The notes under the pieces were generated by a model, which had not been told where the DNA came from, searched no databases, and saw only the letters and a list, made by a program, of their open reading frames with translations. Both the position numbers and the translations under genes were made by a program. Source: Actinomycetes bacterium (lineage in GTDB: Bacteria; Actinomycetota; Actinomycetes; Propionibacteriales; Propionibacteriaceae). From it: a stretch of 6,748 bases of DNA. Location: positions 1 through 6,748 of the forward strand of contig JAEWIK010000318.1 in NCBI GenBank assembly GCA_023387135.1, in the 5' to 3' direction. Below are positions 1 to 4,866 of the stretch, piece by piece; within the stretch, counting starts at the first letter, position 1, and every line of letters starts with the position of its first letter.

Positions 1-657
1 GTGCGCGCGGACCTCGCGGCGTCGGGGGTCGAGGTGCTGGACGCCGCGCCGGCGGGGTTCGCGCTCGCGGCGTCCGTGGCGCTGGTCGACTCGCGCACTG
101 CGGAACGCGCGGTGGTGAGCGGATCGGGCCACCGTCCGTCCTCGCTGGTGTTGGAGGCGGCGGGCGATCTGACGGCGGACGTCGTGCTGGTGGACGGCCA
201 CCACCCCGGCCTCGCGCTCGAAGCCGCCAGGAGGGCGGCCGGGGCAGGGACCCCTGTCGTGATGGACGCCGGCTCGTACAAGCCCGTCTTCGACGAGTTG
301 TGGCGGTCCACGACCGACGTCATCTGCTCGGCCGACTACGTGGACCCCGCCGGCGTCGAGCCGCGCCAGTTGCTGGCCAGGGGGCCGCGGCTCGTCGCGG
401 TGAGCCGCGGGGGAGAGCCACTGCTGTGGTGGGCCGGCGACTCCGCCGGTGAGCTGGAGGTCCCCAGGGTGACGGCGGTCGACACGCTCAGCGCCGGCGA
501 CGTTCTGCACGGCGCCTACTGCTTCGCCCTGGCGGACGGACGCACCCGGATCGACGCCCTCGGGTTCGCGCTCCGCGCGGCGTCCACGAAGGTCACCCGG
601 CTCGGTCCTTTCGCGTGGCGCGACGCCCTGCGCGGGCCGCGTCACGAGTCCGCCTGA
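1..657 (+). CDS. PfkB-family carbohydrate kinase, C-terminal part (5' end outside window)
   Basis: This is a ribokinase-like (PfkB) kinase, a family that phosphorylates sugars, nucleosides or related small molecules with ATP in the cytoplasm. The clearest sign is the C-terminal PfkB signature DTLSAGDVLHGA at visible residues 161-172. It carries the anion-hole S-A-G and the expected catalytic base Asp167; the usual first Gly of GAGD is Ser here. Upstream are a Rossmann-like strand ending in VLVDGHH (about 61-68) and VVMDAGSYKP (about 86-95), typical of the fold's nucleotide-binding half. Only 218 residues are visible, against roughly 280-310 for the family. The first visible residues already match the middle of the domain, so the GTG at base 1 is probably an internal valine and the substrate-binding N-terminus is missing. 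The stop at 655-657 is clear. The substrate cannot be named. The MFS permease gene follows 53 bases downstream, which would fit a transport-and-phosphorylation pair (inference). Confidence 0.85.
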   Translation: MRADLAASGVEVLDAAPAGFALAASVALVDSRTAERAVVSGSGHRPSSLVLEAAGDLTADVVLVDGHHPGLALEAARRAAGAGTPVVMDAGSYKPVFDELWRSTTDVICSADYVDPAGVEPRQLLARGPRLVAVSRGGEPLLWWAGDSAGELEVPRVTAVDTLSAGDVLHGAYCFALADGRTRIDALGFALRAASTKVTRLGPFAWRDALRGPRHESA

Positions 658-680
658 GCCGGCGCTGGAGTCGCGCGCGG

Positions 681-694
681 CAGGGGGCGCCCTG
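681..694. repeat. Short GC-rich inverted repeat before the MFS gene
   Basis: CAGGG (681-685) and CCCTG (690-694) are perfect complements around a GGCG loop, and the centre contains the palindrome GGGCGCCC (685-692). It lies between the kinase stop and the permease start. There it could be a small operator within the promoter spacer or a weak stem behind the kinase gene. No T-run follows, so an intrinsic terminator is unlikely. Short palindromes are common by chance in DNA this rich in GC. Confidence 0.3.
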
Positions 695-695
695 G

Positions 696-711
696 TGCTT
701 TACTGAGTCCG
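696..711 (+). promoter_or_regulatory. Possible extended -10 promoter for a leaderless MFS mRNA
   Basis: TG (696-697) plus TTTACT (699-704) resembles an extended -10 element, matching TATAAT at four of six positions. It ends six bases before the GTG at 711, the distance expected if transcription starts on the start codon itself. The GTG has no Shine-Dalgarno upstream, which fits leaderless translation, a common mode in actinobacteria. No convincing -35 is seen. This is inferred from spacing only. Confidence 0.3.
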
Positions 712-2003
712 TGTCCCGCGTCCGCAATCCGCTGCTGCTTGCCCTGATCGGGCTCCGCGGCAACGCCAGGGCAGCCACCTACACCGAACCGATGTGGGGC
801 CTGTCGATGATGCTGGTCCTGCCGTACACGTCGGTGTACATGCTGGCGCTGGGGCTGCACGACGAGCAGATCGGCCTGCTGGCGACGGTCTCGATGCTCT
901 CGCAGATGGTGTTCGGGCTGCTGGGCGGGGTCATCACCGACAAGTTCGGCAGGCGCTGGACGACAGCCATCTGGGACATCGTCGCCTGGTCGATCCCGTG
1001 CCTGATCTGGGCTGTCGCGCAGAACTTCTGGTTCTTCCTCGTCGCGTCGCTCATCAACGGCGCCTGGCAGGTCACCCAGAACTCCTGGGACTGCCTGCTG
1101 GTGGAGGACGTCAGGCCCGACCAGCTGACCAAGGTCTACTCGCTGGTGAAGGTGGCAGGTGACCTTTCGGCCCTGTTCGCGCCGATCGCTGCCGCGCTGG
1201 TCGCGCAGTTCGGCCTCGTGCCCGCCGTCCGCATCCTCTACCTCAACGCGTTCGTGGTGATGACGGCGAAGGTGTTCATCCTCTTCCGCTGGTCGACCGA
1301 GACCGCCACCGGCTGGATGCGCATGGAGCAGACCCGCGGCCAGAGCTTCTGGTCGCTGCTCGCCGGCTACCGGCAGGTCGTCGGCATCGCGCTGCGCTCC
1401 AAGGGCACGGTCTTCTCGCTCGCCATCATGGCGATCGTCGCTGCCGCCCAACTCGTGGAAGGCACGTTCTGGCAGGTCATCGCCAGCCAGAAGCTGCTGG
1501 TGCCGGACCCGCTGCTGCCCTTCTTCCCGATGCTGCGCTCCGTGCTGTCGATCATCTTCTTCTTCACCGTCATCCCGCGGCTGACCGGCGCGCACCACCT
1601 CAAGCGCCCCACCCTGCTGGGCTTCGCCGTCTGGCTGGTGGGGCAGGCGTTCCTCGTCGCCATCCCGGCGCCGGGCGGCGCGGCGGGCTGGGAGACCTTC
1701 GCCCTGCTGGGGCTGTCGCTGCTCTTCGACGGCTTCGGCATGGCGATCCTCGGCATGCTCGCCGAGTCGCTGGTGGCGCTCTCGGTGGACCGCGACGAGC
1801 GCTCCCGGGTGATGGCGCTGCAGCGGACGTTCGTCATGCTCGTGACGGCGCCGTTCGGCTGGATCGCCGGCTGGCTGTCGGGGATGGATCGCACCTACCC
1901 GTTCCTCCTCACGGGTGCCCTGCTGGCCCTCGGGTTGGTCGTCACGGCGCGGTTCTACGTCACCACTCACACAGATCCTGTGACGTCCGGCGTGTCTTCT
2001 TGA
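711..2003 (+). CDS. Major facilitator superfamily (MFS) permease
   Basis: This is an integral membrane transporter of 430 residues, near the usual MFS length of 400-450 and rich in hydrophobic helices throughout, consistent with 12 membrane segments. The MFS motif A loop between helices 2 and 3 is intact: G72-G73-V-I-T-D77-K-F-G80-R81-R82. A basic central loop (about residues 195-235) separates the two six-helix halves. A second-half loop with D360-R-D-E-R-S-R-V (360-367) has the place and charge of the motif A counterpart between helices 8 and 9. I chose the GTG at 711 because the protein then begins with a short basic leader (MSRVRNPLL) as is usual. An upstream in-frame ATG at 615 would overlap the kinase and add a 32-residue Arg-rich segment that looks like out-of-frame kinase DNA. 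ATG 807 or ATG 792 would cut into helix 1. No Shine-Dalgarno is visible. The substrate is unknown; the neighbouring PfkB kinase makes a sugar or nucleoside plausible, but drug efflux cannot be excluded. Confidence 0.85.
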   Translation: MSRVRNPLLLALIGLRGNARAATYTEPMWGLSMMLVLPYTSVYMLALGLHDEQIGLLATVSMLSQMVFGLLGGVITDKFGRRWTTAIWDIVAWSIPCLIWAVAQNFWFFLVASLINGAWQVTQNSWDCLLVEDVRPDQLTKVYSLVKVAGDLSALFAPIAAALVAQFGLVPAVRILYLNAFVVMTAKVFILFRWSTETATGWMRMEQTRGQSFWSLLAGYRQVVGIALRSKGTVFSLAIMAIVAAAQLVEGTFWQVIASQKLLVPDPLLPFFPMLRSVLSIIFFFTVIPRLTGAHHLKRPTLLGFAVWLVGQAFLVAIPAPGGAAGWETFALLGLSLLFDGFGMAILGMLAESLVALSVDRDERSRVMALQRTFVMLVTAPFGWIAGWLSGMDRTYPFLLTGALLALGLVVTARFYVTTHTDPVTSGVSS

Positions 2004-2044
2004 CGACTTTGTCGATGGCCTCGCAAACGACGCCTGGGGCCCGC

Positions 2045-2050
2045 TAGGGT
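2045..2050 (+). promoter_or_regulatory. Possible -10 element for the HTH gene
   Basis: TAGGGT fits the actinobacterial TANNNT -10 pattern. It would place the transcription start near 2056-2057 and give a leader of about 43 bases before the ATG at 2100. No good -35 lies 16-18 bases upstream. The TTGACG overlapping the MFS stop (2000-2005) is 39 bases away, too far to pair with it. Confidence 0.35.
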
Positions 2051-2099
2051 GACGGAGTCGTGTCCAGCACACGCCCGCCCCGAGAGGAAAGCCAGCCCG

Positions 2100-2300
2100 A
2101 TGAATGACATCACCCCGTTGGGATCAGTGAAGTTCCTGAAGGTGAGCGAGGTGGCGGCGCTGCTCAGGGTGTCGAAGATGTCTGTCTACCGGCTGATCCA
2201 CTCCGGCGACCTCGAAGCCGTCAGGTTCGGGCGCAATTTCAGGGTGCCCGAGCGGGCCGTCAACGCCTACCTGCTCGACTCGTTCTACGACGTCGGCTGA
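2100..2300 (+). CDS. Small excisionase/MerR-type helix-turn-helix DNA-binding protein
   Basis: This is a 66-residue protein that is almost entirely one winged helix-turn-helix of the excisionase/BldC-like group. The order is FLKVSEVAALLRVSKMSVYRLIHSGDLEAVRFGRNFRVP. Helix 1 is about residues 14-22, with the recognition helix SKMSVYRLIHSG at about 25-36 and a beta wing EAVRFGRNFRVP at about 39-50. A C-terminal helix AVNAYLLDSFYDVG follows. The text is close to my recollection of mycobacterial Rv0500A, including the SKMxVYRL core and the aromatic-Asp-x-Gly end. It is therefore likely the actinobacterial core regulator rather than a phage excisionase. The ATG at 2100 is chosen because GAGAGGAAA (2082-2090) is upstream; an in-frame start at 2049 would add 17 residues with no family match. 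The bS22 gene follows 137 bases later. Target genes are not known from the sequence. Confidence 0.85.
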   Translation: MNDITPLGSVKFLKVSEVAALLRVSKMSVYRLIHSGDLEAVRFGRNFRVPERAVNAYLLDSFYDVG

Positions 2301-2329
2301 CCCGATTTCCCGCTGGTGCCGCTGGACAC

Positions 2330-2335
2330 TAGGAT
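2330..2335 (+). promoter_or_regulatory. Possible -10 element upstream of bS22
   Basis: TAGGAT matches the TANNNT pattern and four of six TATAAT positions. Transcription would start near 2341-2342, giving a leader of about 96 bases before the bS22 GTG at 2438, exactly spanning the three hairpins. The sequence 17-18 bases upstream (around TTTCCC, 2306-2311) is a poor -35. If real, bS22 has its own promoter besides any read-through from the HTH gene. Confidence 0.4.
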
Positions 2336-2345
2336 TTGGTGCTTG

Positions 2346-2420
2346 GGCCGGTCCTCCGGCCAGAATCGTCAGGGCTGGCACCCAGCCCGAACAACGTCCA
2401 TTTGCCGGCGCAGGCCGGCA
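2346..2420 (+). promoter_or_regulatory. Structured 5' leader of bS22: three consecutive hairpins
   Basis: Three perfect stems follow one another. Stem 1 is GGCCGG (2346-2351) with CCGGCC (2356-2361), loop TCCT. Stem 2 is GGGCTGG (2372-2378) with CCAGCCC (2382-2388), loop CAC. Stem 3 is TGCCGGC (2403-2409) with GCCGGCA (2414-2420), loop GCAG. Stem 3 ends three bases before the Shine-Dalgarno GAGAGG (2424-2429). Arms of stems 1 and 3 share the GCCGG/CCGGC word, so alternative pairing between them is possible. CCTC in the loop and edge of stem 1 (2353-2356) is complementary to GAGG of the Shine-Dalgarno. This could be an autoregulatory ribosomal-protein leader, or just stable structure in GC-rich RNA; no known riboswitch class is recognised. 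Confidence 0.4.
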
Positions 2421-2437
2421 CGCGAGAGGTCTGCCAA

Positions 2438-2539
2438 GTGGGTTCGGTCATCAAGAAGCGCCGCAAGAGGATGGCGAAGAAGAAGCACCGCAAGCTTCTG
2501 AAGAAGACGCGCATCCAGCGTCGCCGCGCCGGCCGGTAG
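2438..2539 (+). CDS. Small ribosomal subunit protein bS22 (AURKAIP1/COX24 family)
   Basis: This is a 33-residue, extremely basic protein with 18 of 33 residues Lys or Arg. It starts [20 protein letters not shown], which is the hallmark of the actinobacterial AURKAIP1/COX24-domain protein now called bS22, a component seen on the mycobacterial 30S subunit and bound to ribosomal RNA. The GTG start at 2438 is supported by GAGAGG (2424-2429) eight bases upstream and by the conserved G-S-V-I following it. The internal ATG at codon 12 would remove the conserved N-terminus. The length equals the usual 32-34 residues, so nothing is missing. The product is so short that automatic gene callers often skip it. 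It sits behind the HTH gene, an arrangement known from mycobacteria, and 20 bases ahead of the glutaredoxin-like gene. Its leader carries three hairpins. Confidence 0.93.
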   Translation: MGSVIKKRRKRMAKKKHRKLLKKTRIQRRRAGR

Positions 2540-2559
2540 TCCCCGCGCCTGGCCCGACA

Positions 2560-2814
2560 GTGGTCGCCTTCGGCCCCGAACGGGTGATTGTCCTTGTCAG
2601 GGACGGCTGCCACCTGTGCGCCGAGGCGCTCGCCGCCGTCGAAAAGGTCTGCTCCCTGACGGGTGCGACGTGGCGCAGCGTGGACGTCGACTCCGCACCT
2701 TCGCTGAAGGCGGAGTTCTCCGACCACGTCCCGGTCACCTTCGTCGACGGCGCCCTGCACTCCCGCTGGTTCGTCGACCAGGAAGCCCTCCGCACGGCGC
2801 TTGAGCCCGGCTGA
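2560..2814 (+). CDS. Glutaredoxin-like CxxC protein
   Basis: This is an 84-residue single thioredoxin-fold domain, typical in length for the small glutaredoxin-like proteins of actinobacteria (Rv0508 type, DUF836-like). A beta strand VIVLVRDG leads into the redox pair C17-H-L-C20, followed by a helix. A second strand is WRSVDVDS (38-45), and the cis-proline turn H-V-P58-V-T lies before strand FVDG. It probably acts as a cytoplasmic thiol-disulphide or glutathione/mycothiol-related redox protein, but its partner is unknown. There is no signal peptide. The GTG at 2560 is the first usable start and lacks a clear Shine-Dalgarno; GTG 2584 is also in frame but would trim the first strand. It lies 20 bases after bS22, so translation may depend on ribosomes ending there. 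An extra Cys31 is present. Confidence 0.85.
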   Translation: MVAFGPERVIVLVRDGCHLCAEALAAVEKVCSLTGATWRSVDVDSAPSLKAEFSDHVPVTFVDGALHSRWFVDQEALRTALEPG

Positions 2815-2846
2815 CGCCGCCGCCGTCCGGGGGTACCGCGTCCACG

Positions 2847-2852
2847 TATTGT
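2847..2852 (+). promoter_or_regulatory. Possible -10 element for the cytochrome c biogenesis operon
   Basis: TATTGT fits TANNNT and four of six TATAAT positions. It lies in the 68-base gap between the glutaredoxin-like gene and the phosphatase gene, giving a start near 2859 and a leader of about 24 bases that contains the strong Shine-Dalgarno. No good -35 was found, so this is only a candidate. Confidence 0.3.
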
Positions 2853-2872
2853 TGAGCCGCCAGTCAGATCGC

Positions 2873-2877
2873 GGAGG
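2873..2877 (+). promoter_or_regulatory. Strong ribosome binding site of the histidine phosphatase gene
   Basis: GGAGG lies five bases before the ATG at 2883 (the full purine run is GGAGGAG, 2873-2879). It is the best Shine-Dalgarno in the window apart from the one before ccsB. It fixes the start and probably loads most ribosomes that then pass through the TGATG-coupled genes downstream. Confidence 0.8.
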
Positions 2878-2882
2878 AGCCC

Positions 2883-3533
2883 ATGGCCACGAGCATCGTC
2901 CACGTCGTACGGCACGGTCAGGTCCACAATCCTGACGGCGTGCTGTACGGACGGCTCCCCGGCTACCACCTCTCCGACCTCGGCAGGCAGATGGCCGAGC
3001 GCGTCGGCGCCTTCTTCGCCGACGCCAACCTCGTCTGGCTCGTCAGCTCTCCGCTGGAACGGGCGCAGGAGACGATGGAACCCATCGCCGCCCACCACTC
3101 CCACCTCGACATCCACCTCGACGGCAGGGTGATCGAGGCCGCCAACCACTTCGAGGGCACCGCCTTCACCAGTGATCCGGGAGTGTGGCGCAGGCCCACC
3201 TCGTGGTGGGCGGTCCGCAACCCGCTGCGCCCGAGCTGGGGCGAGTCCTACACCTCGGTCGCCGCCCGCATGCAGGCGGCCATCGCCGACGCCGCCAGCC
3301 ACGCCGAAGGCGCCGAGGCGCTGATAGTGAGCCACGAGCTCCCGATCTGGATGGCGCGGCTGTCGGCGGAGAACCGCCTGCTGATCCACGACCCGCGGCG
3401 TCGCCAGGCGCGCCTCGCGAGCGTCACCACCTTCACCTTCGATTCCGGGCGCCTCAGCGGCGTCGACTACGCGGAACCGGCCGGGGAGCTGATCCCGCTG
3501 AAGACCTCGAAGAAGTTCCGCCCGGGGTCGTGA
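2883..3533 (+). CDS. Histidine phosphatase family protein (phosphoglycerate mutase-like)
   Basis: This is a 216-residue cytoplasmic protein of the branch-1 histidine phosphatase superfamily. The phospho-accepting motif R10-H11-G12 is followed by a typical H15-N16 and the G-R-L-P-G...L-S-D-L-G segment (23-34). SSPLERAQET (55-64) supplies the second arginine (R60), VIEAANHFEG (83-92) the acid (E85), and V-S-H151-E the second catalytic histidine. All expected catalytic residues are present, so it should be active. It is likely a phosphatase rather than a glycolytic mutase, as its context and divergent middle (WRRPTSWWAVRNPLRPSWGES, about 102-122) suggest. The ATG at 2883 follows a strong Shine-Dalgarno. 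Its stop overlaps the next ATG (TGATG at 3531-3535). A homologue (Rv0525) sits at the same place before the cytochrome c genes of M. tuberculosis. Its substrate and its role in that pathway are unknown. Confidence 0.88.
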   Translation: MATSIVHVVRHGQVHNPDGVLYGRLPGYHLSDLGRQMAERVGAFFADANLVWLVSSPLERAQETMEPIAAHHSHLDIHLDGRVIEAANHFEGTAFTSDPGVWRRPTSWWAVRNPLRPSWGESYTSVAARMQAAIADAASHAEGAEALIVSHELPIWMARLSAENRLLIHDPRRRQARLASVTTFTFDSGRLSGVDYAEPAGELIPLKTSKKFRPGS

Positions 3534-4102
3534 TGGTCGGCTCCTGGTTGGCCCGGACGCTCGGCGCGGCGGTGGCTGCCGTCGCGCTGGTGGCGTGCGC
3601 GGCCACCCCCACCGCCGGCACGGGCGGTTTCGTCAGCGGGGACGGCAGCATCTCGGTGGTCCCTGTCGACCAGCGCAAGGCGGCGCCCGTCATCGAGGGC
3701 GAGACGCTCGGCGGTGAGCGCTGGTCGAGCACCGAGGCCGCCGGCAAGGTGCTCGTCTACAACGTCTGGGGGTCGTGGTGCGCGCCCTGCCGCGCCGAGG
3801 CGCCCGACCTGGAGAAGGCCGCCGAACAGCGTGCCGGCAAGGCAGTCTTCATGGGGCTCAACACGCGGGACCCCGATCCGGCGGCGCCGAGGCAGTTCCT
3901 GAAGAGCCACGGCATCACCTACCCGAGCCTCTTCGACCCCGACGGACGCCTGTTGCTCGGCTTCGCGGGGGACCTGCCGCCGAGCGCGATTCCCACCACG
4001 CTCCTGGTCGACGGGCAGGGACGGGTCGCCGCCCGCATCCTCGGCGCCACGACGACGACCACCCTCGTCGGTCTCATCGACGACATCGCCGGCGGCGCCT
4101 GA
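3533..4102 (+). CDS. TlpA/ResA-type lipoprotein thioredoxin for cytochrome c maturation
   Basis: This is a 189-residue exported thiol-disulphide oxidoreductase. The N-terminus has basic Arg8, a hydrophobic run (about 10-20) and a lipobox L-V-A-C22, so the mature protein is probably lipid-anchored on the outer face of the membrane. A linker to about residue 50 precedes an AhpC/TSA-Redoxin type thioredoxin fold. It contains YNVWGSWCAPCRAE with the redox pair C83-A-P-C86, and the cis-proline P154 in S-A-I-P-T-T. The ITYPSLFDPDG segment (128-138) is typical of TlpA-like proteins. The expected role is to reduce the CxxCH cysteines of apocytochrome c with electrons from CcdA, encoded next. The ATG at 3533 overlaps the phosphatase stop by one base, and no Shine-Dalgarno is evident, suggesting translational coupling. 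The preceding reading frame stays open far upstream but has no signal peptide there. Rv0526 occupies the same position in mycobacteria. Confidence 0.9.
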   Translation: MVGSWLARTLGAAVAAVALVACAATPTAGTGGFVSGDGSISVVPVDQRKAAPVIEGETLGGERWSSTEAAGKVLVYNVWGSWCAPCRAEAPDLEKAAEQRAGKAVFMGLNTRDPDPAAPRQFLKSHGITYPSLFDPDGRLLLGFAGDLPPSAIPTTLLVDGQGRVAARILGATTTTTLVGLIDDIAGGA

Positions 4103-4866
4103 TGCTGCCGCTCGAACTGGACTCGGTCATCAAGGACGCGATCGGCGGCTCCATGTTCCTGGCCATGCCGGTGGCGGCGCTGGCCGGCCTGCTCTCATTC
4201 TTCTCGCCCTGCGTCCTGCCGCTGCTGCCCGGCTACCTGTCGTTCGCCACCGGGCTGGGCGCCAGCGAGATCACCTCCGGCAAGGGGCCGCGGGGCAGGT
4301 TGCTGGCGGGCACGTTGCTGTTCGTCGCCGGCTTCGCCGCCGTCTTCGTCGTCACGGGTGCGGTGGTGGGCTCGCTCGGCATGGTGCTGCTCGCGCAGCA
4401 GCGTGTCATCACCGTCGTCATCGGCGTGCTGACGATCCTGCTCGGCCTGGTCTTCGCCGGGTGGGTGCCGCTCGGCCAGAACGCCGTCCGTCCGACCATC
4501 GTGCCGAAGGTCGGGCTGGCCGCCGCGCCCCTGCTCGGCATCGTGTTCGGCCTGGGCTGGACGCCGTGCATCGGGCCGGCCCTCGGCGTCGTCCTCAACC
4601 TCGCGCTCAACCAGTCCACCGCCGTCCGCGGCGGCGTGCTGGCCTTCGTCTACGCCCTCGGCCTCGGCATCCCGTTCGTGCTGGCGGGCCTCGCGTTCAC
4701 GAGGCTGTCGCGGACGATCGGCTGGGTGAAGCGCCACCACAAGGGCGTCCAACGGTTCGGGGGCGTGCTCATGGTGCTCGTCGGGATCGCGCTGGTCACT
4801 GGCTGGTGGGACGCGGCGGTCGGGGTCATGCAGCAATGGGCGAGCGCCTTCCAGGTGGTGATCTGA
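4102..4866 (+). CDS. ccdA: Cytochrome c biogenesis protein CcdA (membrane thiol electron carrier)
   Basis: This is a 254-residue integral membrane protein of the CcdA/DsbD-beta family that passes reducing equivalents from cytoplasmic thioredoxin to the exported thioredoxin encoded just upstream. The first membrane helix holds the signature GLLSFFSPCVLPLLPGYLSF (29-48) with Cys37. The symmetry-related helix holds GLGWTPCIGPALG (150-162) with Cys156. These two cysteines, in matching P-C contexts, are the redox pair. Hydrophobic segments lie at about 18-50, 66-94, 101-121, 141-168, 177-200 and 219-234, consistent with the family's six helices. The length is normal. The start ATG 4102 overlaps the preceding stop by one base (TGATG), and the end overlaps the resB ATG the same way. 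No frameshift or missing key residue is seen. M. tuberculosis Rv0527 is the positional equivalent. Confidence 0.93.
   Translation: MLPLELDSVIKDAIGGSMFLAMPVAALAGLLSFFSPCVLPLLPGYLSFATGLGASEITSGKGPRGRLLAGTLLFVAGFAAVFVVTGAVVGSLGMVLLAQQRVITVVIGVLTILLGLVFAGWVPLGQNAVRPTIVPKVGLAAAPLLGIVFGLGWTPCIGPALGVVLNLALNQSTAVRGGVLAFVYALGLGIPFVLAGLAFTRLSRTIGWVKRHHKGVQRFGGVLMVLVGIALVTGWWDAAVGVMQQWASAFQVVI

Noticed and set aside
615..710. Upstream ATG at 615 extending the MFS protein by 32 residues
   Set aside because: The extension overlaps the kinase coding region, is Arg-rich, lacks a ribosome site and is unlike an MFS N-terminus.
2000..2005. TTGACG at the MFS stop as a -35 box for the HTH gene
   Set aside because: The only good -10 (TAGGGT, 2045-2050) is 39 bases away, and no -10 occurs at 16-18 bases.
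2004..2014. CGAC-TTT-GTCG stem as the terminator of the MFS gene
   Set aside because: A 4-bp stem without a T-run is too weak to be an intrinsic terminator.
642..2072. 476-codon open frame on the minus strand opposite the MFS gene
   Set aside because: It is an antisense shadow caused by strong G/C third-position bias. Its product is a low-complexity run of Arg, Glu, His, Gln and Asp without any recognisable domain, while the plus strand encodes a clear MFS protein.
2049..2099. Upstream in-frame start for the HTH protein
   Set aside because: It would add 17 residues with no family resemblance and would put the start at the TAGGGT -10 candidate; the ATG at 2100 has an upstream Shine-Dalgarno-like GAGAGGAAA.
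2100..2300. The HTH protein as a phage excisionase marking an integrated element
   Set aside because: No integrase, attachment repeats or other phage genes are present, and its sequence and its bS22 neighbour match the chromosomal actinobacterial regulator type.
3185..3532. 116-codon upstream extension of the thioredoxin frame
   Set aside because: It lies entirely inside the phosphatase gene in another frame, and would bury the signal peptide and lipobox that begin at ATG 3533.
4048..4065. Run of ACG/ACC codons as a tandem repeat
   Set aside because: It encodes a short Thr run near the end of the thioredoxin (about residues 174-178); it is too short to be a meaningful repeat element.
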